This document shows, piece after piece, positions 8,991 through 19,900 of a stretch of DNA of 64,000 nt. How positions within the stretch are numbered: the first letter of the stretch is position 1; each line of letters opens with the position of its first letter. Origin of the DNA: a virus; IMG/VR virus record IMGVR_UViG_3300037606_000137, positions 1 to 64,000 of that record, one strand, 5' to 3'. The notes under the pieces were generated by a model. That model was not told where the DNA came from and ran no database searches. It saw only the letters and a list, made by a program, of their open reading frames with translations. The translations under genes were made by a program, and so were the position numbers.

Positions 8991-9734
8991 TTATTTTGCA
9001 ACAGTATAACCTAAAACACCACCACCAATAAATAAAACACTACCACCAACAATTGTAAATAATCTTTTATTTTTATCATACCATCTACCAAACTTACTAG
9101 CACGTTGTTCTGGTGGTATAATAAAATTTTGCATATTATTTACAACTAAATCAGGATCATTTATTTTATAATTAACCATAATAGATTTATCTTTTTGTCT
9201 TTCAAACGTTGTTAAAATATTAAAATTATATTTATATGTAAAATTAAATTTAATATTTGTATCTAAAGTAATATTAGATTTCCATTGCAAATGTTTTGTT
9301 GTATCTTTTTCACTAAAAGTTAAAACTGATCCTAATTTAAAAGAAATTGTATCTGATTTAATAAATCCGGGATTATCGTCTTTATTTATTTCAGCTAGTA
9401 ATTCACCGTGTTTTTCTAATTCAGCTTTTGATGCAGCAATTAAACCTTTAATTTTTTTTAATTCATTATAGTATTCTTGTTGATCTTTAGATAATGTTTT
9501 AAAATATTCAGAATTTAATAAATCATCTAAATATATTTCTGGTGTTTTCTTTGAATATGTTGTAAAACCATTTTTTATAGAAACACTAATTGTGTCATTT
9601 AATGCATTAATAGTATTCTCATAATTGTCGAATTTTTTAGTCATATTATTAAGTTTATTATACCCAAAATAACCAATAAATATTAATAGAATTATTAACA
9701 ATAAATAAACTATATCTTTTTTCTCAAATTTCAT
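8991..9734 (-). CDS. Membrane protein with N- and C-terminal transmembrane helices
   Basis: 247 residues. Residues ~8-26 (YLLLIILLIFIGYFGY) and ~228-245 (FTIVGGSVLFIGGGVLGYTV) are hydrophobic helices; between them lies a coiled-coil-like region (~70-115) and a beta-rich stretch (~125-185). First gene of the minus-strand group ending at 7508. Spanin-like or envelope role is possible; not recognised. Confidence 0.6.
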   Translation of the reverse strand: MKFEKKDIVYLLLIILLIFIGYFGYNKLNNMTKKFDNYENTINALNDTISVSIKNGFTTYSKKTPEIYLDDLLNSEYFKTLSKDQQEYYNELKKIKGLIAASKAELEKHGELLAEINKDDNPGFIKSDTISFKLGSVLTFSEKDTTKHLQWKSNITLDTNIKFNFTYKYNFNILTTFERQKDKSIMVNYKINDPDLVVNNMQNFIIPPEQRASKFGRWYDKNKRLFTIVGGSVLFIGGGVLGYTVAK

Positions 9735-9841
9735 AAATATTTCGTATTTTTTTTTTATAAATTATATATTAAATAATTAAATATTTATAAAAAAAAAGTT
9801 ATATATTTTTTTAATATTTTTTTATATATCATATGTGGTCC

Positions 9842-9872
9842 AAAAAATACTATTCAGTGAATAGTATTTTTT
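9842..9872. terminator. Hairpin terminator between divergent genes
   Basis: AATACTATTC / GAATAGTATT stem with flanking A and T runs in the 9735-9995 gap. The remaining gap is AT-rich and must hold the promoters of both divergent transcripts; I see no clear box. Confidence 0.6.
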
Positions 9873-9995
9873 ATATTTTTCGTGTATTTAAATTTTGATA
9901 TTTTGTGCATGTTTTTTGTTAAAAAATATATATACCATAAGTATTAAAAAAAATACTATATAAAGGTATAATATATTAAAAAATCATATAAAAAT

Positions 9996-11843
9996 ATGTC
10001 AGAAAATACACGATTTATACAAGTACACCCGGATGCAATTATTGAATGGATTTGGGATGATACTTTTTTTTATGCTGATGAATATAGTGTAATAAAAGAT
10101 ATTCAAAATGGTGAAACATCTTTTTCATTTAGTGCTAATGCAATTGACACAGAAAATTACAATAAGTTACCACAACAATTATATACTGTTGATACTATTA
10201 TAAATAGATTTGGTGTTATGAATCCTGATACTAAACCATTTTTACAGGAAACTAAATATACAAATAATCAGCCGAGTAAATTTAATAAAGTTAAAATATG
10301 GTTTCCTATACATTATGTTTTTCCTAATTCAACTGGTATTTATTTAAAAACATATGTATTAAATTATGAAAATGCAGTTCAATATAATTTATCTAATTAT
10401 TTTTTAGATGTAACTATACCAGGTGAAATGAATAAAATTGTAAATGAAAATAAACCATTTAGATTAAACGAAAAGTTATGGGGTAAGTCAATTACTATTT
10501 ATGTACCTTCGGTTTACGACGAGGCTTTAAATCGTATAAATGGTGCGCCACAATTAGGAACTATTAATTATAATTTAACTGATGGTGTATTAGGGCTTTC
10601 ACAAACATCATCAATTTATATTGATTTTAGATTTTTAACTAAAAAAACAACAATATTAGGTGAGACAACATATTTAACAACAACAAAATTAATAACAACA
10701 ATACCGCAAGCACCAGAATATAATAATTTAGGTGTTACTATTAATGTTGCAGATGATGGTGATTATTTTATTGTTAATGGTATATTTAATAGTAGTATTG
10801 GTGAATTCGAAACTTTTATGTTAGCATTAGAACAATCAGGTAAACGTAGTTATATTTTATATGCTATAACTGTATATGAAGAAAACATACCACAAGAAAC
10901 AAGAGAAATTTATGTTTATAAAGATTTTTACAAGGGTGTTGATGATTACCGACCTGTTTTAAAATTTTCAAATACAACAGCAAGTATACGAGTTGATATG
11001 AAATTAATTAATTCAGTAGATTCATCAGTTATTACAAAATCTGCTGAATATACGTTAATTGGTAATGAAGTATCTAAATATGGAAAATATATAACACCTA
11101 TTAATATTTCTGGGGCAATAAAACCAAAATTATACAATTCGTTACCTGATTTAATTGCATTACCATCAAAAGAATTATTAAATTCTCATTTAAAACGTAA
11201 AGTACAAAAAACAGAAATAAGATTTATACCATATCCGGTATTAACAAATGTATACGATATTGTTGCGCAAGACGCAACAGTAATAAATAACAGTAAAACA
11301 TATTATGGATTTGGTGATTTAAAATTAACATTAACACCATTTGATAATATGATAAAATTAAGTATTTATGATAGAAAAGATACAAATACAATTTTACCAT
11401 ATGTTATACCAAGTTCAAATTCTGTTGTACAATTAGTATTTAAATCAGTAACAACAGAATTAAGATTACCTTTATATTTAGAATCGAATGAAAATAATTT
11501 ATCACAAGGTGTTGTAATTTTTAAAATACCATCAACAGAATTAGAAAAAATAAATAAAATATATTTAAAAAATAAAATATTTTATGTTACAATAACAACA
11601 AATGGAATTGAAACTGTTATATATGATGGTGTATTTGATTTATTATCAGATACAAATAGAAACCCAACTAAAGATCGTGTTAATAAAAATCCATTAATAC
11701 CATCATTTTTAACAAAATTTAATAAAACACAAACAAAATTTAATAATTCACAAACAACATTTGTTAAAACTAATACAAATAGTATTGTAAAACAATTACA
11801 ATTAAATAATTTAACATTAACACAATTAAAAAAATTATTATAA
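9996..11843 (+). CDS. Probable virion structural protein
   Basis: 615 residues, beta-rich, Thr/Asn-rich, no catalytic motif or membrane segment; C-terminal ~60 residues are a repetitive TKFNKTQTKFNNSQTTF tail. It opens the structural block: 4 nt before the tube-like gene and upstream of terminase and sheath, so a tail or neck component is likely. Exact role unknown. Confidence 0.65.
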   Translation: MSENTRFIQVHPDAIIEWIWDDTFFYADEYSVIKDIQNGETSFSFSANAIDTENYNKLPQQLYTVDTIINRFGVMNPDTKPFLQETKYTNNQPSKFNKVKIWFPIHYVFPNSTGIYLKTYVLNYENAVQYNLSNYFLDVTIPGEMNKIVNENKPFRLNEKLWGKSITIYVPSVYDEALNRINGAPQLGTINYNLTDGVLGLSQTSSIYIDFRFLTKKTTILGETTYLTTTKLITTIPQAPEYNNLGVTINVADDGDYFIVNGIFNSSIGEFETFMLALEQSGKRSYILYAITVYEENIPQETREIYVYKDFYKGVDDYRPVLKFSNTTASIRVDMKLINSVDSSVITKSAEYTLIGNEVSKYGKYITPINISGAIKPKLYNSLPDLIALPSKELLNSHLKRKVQKTEIRFIPYPVLTNVYDIVAQDATVINNSKTYYGFGDLKLTLTPFDNMIKLSIYDRKDTNTILPYVIPSSNSVVQLVFKSVTTELRLPLYLESNENNLSQGVVIFKIPSTELEKINKIYLKNKIFYVTITTNGIETVIYDGVFDLLSDTNRNPTKDRVNKNPLIPSFLTKFNKTQTKFNNSQTTFVKTNTNSIVKQLQLNNLTLTQLKKLL

Positions 11844-11847
11844 TAAA

Positions 11848-12447
11848 ATGAATTTAACTACACTCAATAATCAATTTTATTTTAATCTACCTTTAGATTT
11901 TATACCAGAAAATACAGAAGATAGGTATTTAAAACTATTAGGAGCAAAAAGAAAATTACATAGATCTGTATTGGATTATTTAAATTCAACAATACAAAGT
12001 GTAAGTTTTCCTAGTATAAATTTTCCAATTGTAACTAATCCACAAATTACAAAAAGAAAAATAATTAATTGGAAAACTGTTGGAAACATTTATGATTTGT
12101 TTGATGATACAATAACAGTAACATTTTTAAACGTTGATTCGAATATTAATTATATTATTATGTTGGATATATTAATGAATCATTATTTAAATACTGATAA
12201 ACCATATGATGATTCATTAATAATAACTATATTAGATCAAAATAGAAATGCTTTATATCACATACAATTTAGAGATGTTATATGGACCGGATTGAGTGAT
12301 AATACATTTGCGTTTAATGATCAAACAATTCAAACAAAAAATTTTTCGGCAACATTCATATACAATTTTATTGATTTTGAGTATGTTGCAGATAAAGTTG
12401 ATATAATTACAAATAATACTTACGGAAATAATTTATCAAACACTTAA
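11848..12447 (+). CDS. Tail tube-like structural protein
   Basis: 199 residues. Middle and C-terminal strands (ITVTFLNVDSNINYII...LIITILDQN...IQFRDVIWTGLSD...FSATFIYNF) follow the pattern of gp19-type tail tube/initiator folds, and the gene lies 4 nt after a structural gene and close to terminase and sheath. A gp54/gp3-like completion protein sharing the fold is an alternative. Confidence 0.5.
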   Translation: MNLTTLNNQFYFNLPLDFIPENTEDRYLKLLGAKRKLHRSVLDYLNSTIQSVSFPSINFPIVTNPQITKRKIINWKTVGNIYDLFDDTITVTFLNVDSNINYIIMLDILMNHYLNTDKPYDDSLIITILDQNRNALYHIQFRDVIWTGLSDNTFAFNDQTIQTKNFSATFIYNFIDFEYVADKVDIITNNTYGNNLSNT

Positions 12448-12492
12448 ACTTTATCGTTTATAATTTATATAACTTGTATAAATTATAAAAAT

Positions 12493-13590
12493 ATGTCAAA
12501 AATAACAGGAAAAATTGTAACAGGAACTGGAAACAATTTAGGATTTGAAATCGATGCAAAAAATGAATTTGCATTAGTGTTGGAAGCTTTTGAAAAAGTA
12601 AACCCAATGTGTGAAATAAAAGCAGGTAAACAAATGTCTGGTATATTAACACAAAAAAACAATAAATATTCATTAATAAATATTAATGGAAAATCAGATG
12701 TATTTATTGATAACAATATTTATGAAAAAAATTATTTAGACAATATTAGTATTGGTGAAAAAGTTGATTTTATTATTTTAGATGTTATTGATGGAAAACA
12801 ATATGAAGTTACAGGATCTATTCATCAAGCAAAAATGATTGAAGCACAAGATTTTTTAACAAATGCTGTTACCGATAAAATCATTTTAACCGGTACACCA
12901 AAAGAATTAAATCATGCTGGATATACTGTAGAAGTAAATATTAATGAGTTAACAATATCATTATTTATGCCACATTTATTAACTGATGTTAATAAATTAC
13001 CAAATCCAGAATCAATTATAGATACAGAAATTAATTTCTTAGTTGAATCAAATTATAAAGATGGTAAAAATTCATTTATTGCATCGAGAAAAGCATATTT
13101 ATTATCAAGAGCAAAAACAGAAATAAAAAACATTGTTAAAGATGAAGTTTATTGTGGTTATGTTACAGGTGTAACTGATTTTGCAGTATTTGTTCAATTT
13201 AATGAATGTTTAACAGGAATGATTCACAAAACAAATTTATCAGAACAAGCAATTTCGATGCTTGAAAATAATGAAATTCGAGATGGAATGAATATTGAAT
13301 TTTATGTTAAAGATGTTATTATAGTAAGAAACGAAGTTAAATTATTTTTAACACAAGTATTAAGAGAATCATTATGGGATAGTATTGAAGTTAATCAAGA
13401 ATTAACAGGTGTCGTATCAAGTATTAAAGATTTTGGAGTGTTTGTTTCTTTAGATTATGAAACAAAAGGATTATTACACAAATCTGTTTTAAATGATAAT
13501 TTTAATAAATACAAAAAAGGAGACAATGTAATTGTTATTGTAACAGCATTGAATAAAAATAATCGTCAAATTACATTGGCATTGAAATAA
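12493..13590 (+). CDS. Multi-S1-domain RNA-binding protein (ribosomal protein S1-like)
   Basis: 365 residues. Two clear C-terminal S1/OB domains: about residues 215-295 (VYCGYVTGVTDFAVFVQF...GMIHKTNLS) and 297-365 (QELTGVVSSIKDFGVFVSL...GLLHKSVL...ITLALK). The N-terminal 200 residues look like further degenerate OB repeats. S1 domains bind single-stranded RNA; Bacteroidota mRNAs lack Shine-Dalgarno sequences, so an S1-like factor could steer ribosomes to phage mRNA (inference). Sits inside the structural block. Confidence 0.82.
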   Translation: MSKITGKIVTGTGNNLGFEIDAKNEFALVLEAFEKVNPMCEIKAGKQMSGILTQKNNKYSLININGKSDVFIDNNIYEKNYLDNISIGEKVDFIILDVIDGKQYEVTGSIHQAKMIEAQDFLTNAVTDKIILTGTPKELNHAGYTVEVNINELTISLFMPHLLTDVNKLPNPESIIDTEINFLVESNYKDGKNSFIASRKAYLLSRAKTEIKNIVKDEVYCGYVTGVTDFAVFVQFNECLTGMIHKTNLSEQAISMLENNEIRDGMNIEFYVKDVIIVRNEVKLFLTQVLRESLWDSIEVNQELTGVVSSIKDFGVFVSLDYETKGLLHKSVLNDNFNKYKKGDNVIVIVTALNKNNRQITLALK

Positions 13591-13591
13591 T

Positions 13592-13987
13592 ATGAAAAAT
13601 GAAATCATTGCATTAATGCATGATATTTCAACTAACGAGTCCGGATTTTATTCCGGACTTTTTGGTTTTGATGGGTTTAAAATTAAAAAAACTATCAATA
13701 TATTTTGGGCATTTAAAAACACTGAAACATTATATAGTGATATAAAATTATTTATGGACTATTTAATATTTATGATTTTATCTGAATATAGTACAACAAC
13801 TAATATACCAAATACAATTAAATTAAATAATATTATAATTAATAATTGTTTTGCTAAAACAGGTTTATTAATTAATGATATTGAAAATTCTATATTTTGT
13901 GACTTTGAAAATGTTGAACTTGAAGTTACTGCTGTTGGTGATCTAAATATGATTGATATTAAATTACCAATTTATGATTTAAATTAA
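13592..13987 (+). CDS. Hypothetical protein
   Basis: 131 residues, starts 1 nt after the S1 gene stop. No motif recognised. Codons 16-24 form a strong GC hairpin followed by five T (13638-13663), so the upstream transcript may partly terminate or pause inside this gene; a downstream in-frame ATG does not look better. Followed by a strong terminator. Confidence 0.55.
   Translation: MKNEIIALMHDISTNESGFYSGLFGFDGFKIKKTINIFWAFKNTETLYSDIKLFMDYLIFMILSEYSTTTNIPNTIKLNNIIINNCFAKTGLLINDIENSIFCDFENVELEVTAVGDLNMIDIKLPIYDLN
13638..13663 (+). terminator. Terminator-like hairpin inside the start of a coding region
   Basis: AGTCCGGA / TCCGGACT 8-bp stem, 6-nt loop and TTTTT tail, unusually GC-rich for this genome, lying within codons of the 13592 gene just after the S1 gene. 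Confidence 0.5.
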
Positions 13988-14005
13988 TATTAAATCACTA
14001 TTATT

Positions 14006-14040
14006 AAAACCTCTCTATTTTAGAATAGAGAGGTTTTTTT
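14006..14040 (+). terminator. Rho-independent terminator
   Basis: AAAACCTCTCTATT stem with its complement and a T7 tail, between gene 13592-13987 and the terminase. Confidence 0.9.
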
Positions 14041-14053
14041 AATATATAAGAAC

Positions 14054-14569
14054 ATGGGTAAAAAAGCAGCAACAATAACTGTAGATAAACAATTTGTATT
14101 TAACAGTGATAACGTAGAAGAAATTATAGATAAACAATCGCAAGGATATGCATTACCACGATATATGAATCCATGGTTTAAAAATCAAATTGGCGTAAGA
14201 AAACCAGCATGTGTTTATGGTTGGTCTAAATTTGAATTAGATGAATTTATGAAATGTGCTGTAGATATTCATTATTTTGCAAATAACTATTGCCACATTA
14301 AAACAGAAGACGGACAAATTCGTCAAATGAAATTAAGAGATTATCAATATGATGTATTAAACTCATATACAAAAAACAGATTCACAATCAATATGTCGTC
14401 AAGACAAACAGGTAAATGTTTACACATGATAACCAAAGTATTATGTAAGATAAATGACAAAATAATTGAAATACCTATGTTTAAATTGTTATTTAAATAT
14501 AAGAAAAATAAAACTTTTTATGATTATATTAAATATCCAATTTATTGGATATTATGGAAATTAAATTAA
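14054..14569 (+). CDS. terL: Terminase large subunit, N-terminal extein plus split-intein N half
   Basis: 171 residues. Residues 1-121 are the terminase N-terminus and end in the Walker A element SSRQTGK. At C122 (codon 14417) an intein begins: CLHMITKVLCKINDKII is intein block A, followed by an aromatic/basic helix (TFYDYIKYPIYWILW) and a stop at residue 171. The rest of the ATPase resumes in the next gene after an asparagine-ending intein block. Protein trans-splicing would join G-K to T-I-T-A-A and rebuild the P-loop GKT. DNA packaging motor of the virion. Confidence 0.9.
   Translation: MGKKAATITVDKQFVFNSDNVEEIIDKQSQGYALPRYMNPWFKNQIGVRKPACVYGWSKFELDEFMKCAVDIHYFANNYCHIKTEDGQIRQMKLRDYQYDVLNSYTKNRFTINMSSRQTGKCLHMITKVLCKINDKIIEIPMFKLLFKYKKNKTFYDYIKYPIYWILWKLN
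14417..14569 (+). mobile_element. Split intein N fragment (50 residues) in terminase
   Basis: Starts with the nucleophilic Cys directly after the Walker A lysine. Contains block A only; block B is on the partner fragment, so the break lies between A and B, the atypical architecture known from the AceL-TerL/VidaL type rather than the usual split near the endonuclease site. Confidence 0.85.
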
Positions 14570-14613
14570 ATTAAATAATAAAAAGATGTATAGATTTTAT
14601 ACGATCATAAAGT

Positions 14614-15057
14614 ATGAAAAAATTAATTAATAAAATTTTATTTAAATTAATAGAAAAAATAGAAAATCGACAATATAGAAATATTAATTTAGATCAAACA
14701 GATATATTAAAAAAGATAAATAATATATCATTTGTAGAAAATAAGAATATTTATGTTGATTCACCGGAAGGTTGGGTACAAGTTACAGAAATAAATGAAA
14801 CACAACCATTCAAAATACATTATATAAAAACTGAATCAAGTAAAGAATTATTTTGTGCGGATAATCATATATTATATGACAGTTTAGGACAAGAAATATT
14901 AGTTAAAGAATTAAATATAGGGCAAGATATAATCACATGTAATGGTACCGAAAAAATTATTGATATGTATGTATATAATAGTTCTAATGGTATGATAGAT
15001 TTATCTGTTGATAGTCCAGAAATGAATTATTATACAAATGGTATTTTATCACATAAT
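14614..15057 (+). mobile_element. Split intein C fragment (148 residues) in terminase
   Basis: Carries block B (FCADNH, the A-x-x-H position), block F (MIDLSVDSPEMNYY) and block G (GILSHN), with Thr as the +1 extein residue. It is longer than the N fragment. No endonuclease domain and no nuclease gene between the halves. Confidence 0.85.
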
Positions 15058-16863
15058 ACAATAACAGCAGCAATATCATTATTACATTATTGTATTTTTA
15101 ATACAAATAAGGGTGTAATGATAGTTGCGAATAAAGGTGAAACAGTAATTGAAATTTTAGATAAAATTAAGAACATTTATAAATTATTACCATTTTTTAT
15201 GAAACCAGGTATTATTAACTGGAATAGTAAATCGATAGTATTTGATAATGGTTGTAGAATTAAATCACAAGCACGTTCAAAAGAACCGGCAATTGGATTT
15301 ACTATTGATTATTTATATTTAGATGAATTTGCACATATACCAAGAAACATAATCAATCATTACTACAAAGCAGCAATTCCGACAGTTTCATCTATTAAGG
15401 GGTCTAAAATTGTAATAACATCAACACCAAACGGGGCTAATTTATTTAAAGAATTAGTTATGGGTGCAATGCTTCCAGAAGGACATCCTGATAAAAACAT
15501 GTATAAACTTATTAAAATATTTTGGCATCAAGTACCGGATGGTAAATTTGAAGATGGTGCGGTTGGAACACGATTAGATGCAAAAATTTATCCAAGTGAT
15601 ACAGAAATGCGTCAGTATGATTTAAATGTTAATGATTTATTTGAAAATTTAGTTAAATTAAAATTTAAAGTTGTAAAAGAAATTGAATCTAGTGATACGG
15701 GAGATCGTACAATTATTAGAGTGTTACATAAAGATGGTGTTTCAGATATAGAAACAATTAGAAATTTAAAAATAAATAAAATTGCTATATCAAAAATAAG
15801 TAATATTTCTAATTGGAAAGAGCAAGAAACAAAATTAATTGGTGGAGAAGAAGCATTTAATCAGGAATATAATATACAATTCATTGCAGGATCAAAAAGA
15901 GTATTAAGTGCAAGTAAAGCTAAAATATTAGAAGATAGAGCTGTAAATTATTTATTTAAAGATATAGAAATTTTAGAAAAACGTTTACCTTTTGAATATG
16001 GTGAATTACGTTGGTCACCGGATTATATTGAACATGAAAGAAATAAATATTATTGGGTTCCAGCTTTAGATATATCAGAAGGGTTGGGTCAAGATGATAC
16101 TGTAATCAACATATTTAGGCTTATGGTGCGTTCTAATGAATGGTTACAAGAAAATAAGGTACGTAATATATACGACGCTTTTTATTTAAAACAAACAGGT
16201 ATTTATAATTATAATAGAATAGAGCCTGATAGAGAATTAGCTGAATTATTTTATTTATTATTTTTTGAATATTTTAATCCTGAAAGAGTTAAAGCTGTTG
16301 TTGAATATAATGGACCAGGTTCAACATTTTTAGCTTCTATGCCAAGTGTATTTGGTGGTAATAATAAATATGGTAATTATATATTTACACGATACAAACA
16401 TAACATAGAAGATAAAAAGAAAAAAGTTGGTTTAAAAATAACACGTAATAAAAAATTATTAGTAAAAAAATATATTGATAATGTTGAAAGTGATGCAATA
16501 TATGTTGATGAAACAATAACATTAGATCAAATGGATAATTTTATTAAAGTACCTACACGTTCTGGTGATTTTACATATAAAGCAGATTCAGGTCATGATG
16601 ATATTGTTATGACAGAAGTGGGACTTGCTACATTTTTTGATACACAAGATTACAAAAATATGTGTTTATCATATTATAATGAATTACCAACAGATATACA
16701 AAAATTAATTGATGGTGCTTTAAACATTGATTATAATCCTGATGTTATAAGTTATAAAGGAGCAAGCAGAGCTTTAGCTAATTCTAAAAGAAGAAGTAAT
16801 GAAAGAAAAAATATAAATATTTTAAGAAATAATAATATTTTTAATAATTCTTTTAATAAATAA
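14614..16863 (+). CDS. terL: Split-intein C half plus terminase large subunit ATPase/nuclease
   Basis: 749 residues. Residues 1-148 are the intein C fragment: a basic N-terminal helix (KKLINKILFKLIEKIENR), block B-like FCADNHILYDS, and blocks F/G ending TNGILSHN (N148). The extein starts with T149 (codon 15058) and carries Walker B YLYLDEFAHI (D237, E238), the STPNG coupling motif, and a RNase H-fold nuclease with ALDISEG and GHDDIVM acidic residues. Needs trans-splicing with the 14054 product to be a functional motor. Own start 44 nt after the first gene. Confidence 0.92.
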   Translation: MKKLINKILFKLIEKIENRQYRNINLDQTDILKKINNISFVENKNIYVDSPEGWVQVTEINETQPFKIHYIKTESSKELFCADNHILYDSLGQEILVKELNIGQDIITCNGTEKIIDMYVYNSSNGMIDLSVDSPEMNYYTNGILSHNTITAAISLLHYCIFNTNKGVMIVANKGETVIEILDKIKNIYKLLPFFMKPGIINWNSKSIVFDNGCRIKSQARSKEPAIGFTIDYLYLDEFAHIPRNIINHYYKAAIPTVSSIKGSKIVITSTPNGANLFKELVMGAMLPEGHPDKNMYKLIKIFWHQVPDGKFEDGAVGTRLDAKIYPSDTEMRQYDLNVNDLFENLVKLKFKVVKEIESSDTGDRTIIRVLHKDGVSDIETIRNLKINKIAISKISNISNWKEQETKLIGGEEAFNQEYNIQFIAGSKRVLSASKAKILEDRAVNYLFKDIEILEKRLPFEYGELRWSPDYIEHERNKYYWVPALDISEGLGQDDTVINIFRLMVRSNEWLQENKVRNIYDAFYLKQTGIYNYNRIEPDRELAELFYLLFFEYFNPERVKAVVEYNGPGSTFLASMPSVFGGNNKYGNYIFTRYKHNIEDKKKKVGLKITRNKKLLVKKYIDNVESDAIYVDETITLDQMDNFIKVPTRSGDFTYKADSGHDDIVMTEVGLATFFDTQDYKNMCLSYYNELPTDIQKLIDGALNIDYNPDVISYKGASRALANSKRRSNERKNINILRNNNIFNNSFNK

Positions 16864-16898
16864 TGATAAATAATGATAAATAATAATTTTATATATAT

Positions 16899-16906
16899 TA
16901 TAAATA
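16899..16906 (+). promoter_or_regulatory. T4-late-like box TATAAATA
   Basis: Exact TATAAATA, 19 nt before the sheath start. Same octamer precedes the 20843 gene. In T4 this is the late promoter; here it is only a candidate because the genome is AT-rich. Confidence 0.35.
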
Positions 16907-16924
16907 AAAAGTATTAAATACAAA

Positions 16925-19900
16925 ATGAGTATTAACTTAACAGATTATAACCGTAGTGGGGTTTTTATAGAAGAAAGAAATTCTTCAACTATTGATCGTG
17001 CTGCACCACAAGAAATCGTAATTAATTTTGTTCCAGGTTTTTCAAGAAAAGGAACAGTATTTAATCGACCAGTTTTAATAAAATCAAAAAATGATAGATT
17101 AGCATATTTTGGTGATATTGATAGATTTTTAGAAAATAAAGGATCTTTTTTTCATAGAACTATTGATGTTGCATTACAAACAGCTCCGGTATTTGCAATG
17201 AATTTATTAAAAACAAATTCATTAGATACTTTAAATTATGCAACTGTTTCAGTTGCTGCGCAATATGATAATGATCCTATTGCTTCACGTTTATATGACG
17301 ATTTTTTTAATAAAGCTGGATTTTGGCAAAGAGACACTGAATCTTTTTTAAATTTTGCACAAGATTCAGATAAAATGATACACTTTACAAATGTTAGTGA
17401 TAAAAAAATATCACTATTTATGTTTAAATCTAGTAAAACTGGATTTGATATAACAGCAGAAACATGGTATGGTGGTAAAGATAAAGTTCCTACATGGATG
17501 AATTATAATGATTATATTTCTGACTATATGGTTAGAGTTGTTGTCGTTAATGGTGATTGGTCAAATTACACAACATTAGCAGCAGATACAAACTGGTCAA
17601 AATATTTTAATGCATCAGGTTTAAGAAAAGGAAAAATATCTAATTTTATTTCAGATAGAGCCGTAACACTATTAGGTGATTACAACGGTTCTTTAATTCC
17701 TTATTTTAGAGATAATCAAAATAATAATATTTTTATAGAAACATTAATAAATTTAGATACAGATATAACAGGTTTATTTTGTGCTTTTGATATTAATAAA
17801 GTTGAAACTGATTTTCATAACGGAAATGTTGATATTATTGGTGAAACATTAACAGGTTTAGATAAATCTAAAATTAATTTTATGTCATACCAAGATACAA
17901 TCGAAGAAACTGATGTATATGATAATATGCCATTAGATAAATTAGGTAATGTTATAGGTATTAATACAATAGTTGGAAGAACTAGTTTATTTGGAAATGG
18001 ACATATTAATGGTTTATCATTTACACCATTAAGTGGAAATATTGATCCAGCTTTAGCACCACATACAATAACTGCAACTGGTGGTACAGCAATTATTAAT
18101 AATACCGTATTAAATTTAACTAATACAAATTTAGTTTATACTGCAATACCAGCACCTGTTACAAATACTATGTATCGTATTGATACAATGTATATAGATG
18201 TTGATGGTAGTATTAAAACAATTATGGGAACTCCTATAGAATTAGCAAACAGTATAACTGAAATTACTGCTGTTGCAACTGGTTTAACATATCCAGCAGC
18301 ATATCCAAATAATGCTATAATTTTAGGTTATCATTTTAGATCATATGATGGTACGTTATATGATAATAATTATATAACTATTGCACACGACGGTTCTTCT
18401 TTTATTAACGTAACAGTTTCTGCTGTTTCTGGTGATATATTAGTAAATAATACATTAAGTACTAATATTTTAGAATTAAATTTTGCAGATACTGCATCAG
18501 CAACAAAAGCAAATTATAGAGGTTGGAGAAATTTACAATTTTTTAATGAATTAGTAACTAAAAAGGTTTTAAGTAACTCTGTTATAATTGATGCAGTAGG
18601 TGTTAAAGTTGATTTAACTAATGTATTATGGATTGATAATTATTCTTCTGTTGGTACAGATAAACAAATAACTATTACTGTAGATCCTATATTTGATATA
18701 CAGAATCCTGCAGCTTCGGGTAATTTTATATTTTATTATAATGATAATGAATTTAAAATGGGTACAGCTGGTTTAGAAACAAGAAATGAAATTACAGGTA
18801 CTGCAAATTACGGTGTAGCTGCAAAAAATTCTGAATTTTATTTAGATTACTATAATGGTATGATTAACACTGGAGATTATTTCTTTGTTAAAATTGGTTT
18901 AACAACATCATTTAAATTTATACATTATACAGATTTATTTAATCCAGCATCAATTGGTGATTATATTATTATGACAATAGCTGATGCAACAACATTAGGT
19001 TTATCACCAGGTGCAAATAATTTAAATATTTTAATTGATAATCACCCTGTAAATAAAGGGAAATTTTCTATAAGTGCAGGTGAATCATTTGGAACATTAG
19101 CAGGATTTGCAGAAGGTTTAGAAACTGATGGTTATTTATTAGCTGGTGAAATTGCTTTTAGTGTTGCTGAATTAGTAGCAACATATACAACGGTACAAAC
19201 TATTGATATATTTAATTATGATTTAAAAGTATATTTAAAAATGTATACATTAGGACAAGTATTAAAAGTTGAATTTATGGCAGATAATACTTTAATAACA
19301 CCATACATAATACCAGGTGGATTATTAAGTATTAATACTACAATTATCGCATATTCAGGTGAAGCTAGTTATGAGCAAACATTAGAAATTGAAACACATC
19401 CAACATATACAATTACAGATAATAAGGTATTAATTGATTTAGTACGTTATCCTGAAGTTAAAATTGGTGATTATGTAAAAGCATACATTGATAATAGTTT
19501 ATTACAACCAGGTGAATATCCTAAAAAATTCGCAAGAATTTTAAAGAAAACACCATGGATTGGAAATGCTATTAATAATGTACAATATGCGGAAATTACT
19601 ACAGATACGAAAATTGATATATCTATTTACGGTGTTTCTGATTTACAGACTACAAGATATACAAAGATTGAAGATTATATTGATACATATAAAGCAATAA
19701 CTTTAAATGGTTTTATTGTACAAGCTGCATCAATACCAAATAATACAGAAGCTAGACAAACACAAATTTTAGATGTTATTGGTAATACAACTGCATTATA
19801 TAATGCAATAGTTAATAAAAATAAATTCAATTTTAGATATTTAATAGATAGTTTTGGTTTAGGTTTAACTGAATTTTCAAAACAACAATTAGCTGATATT

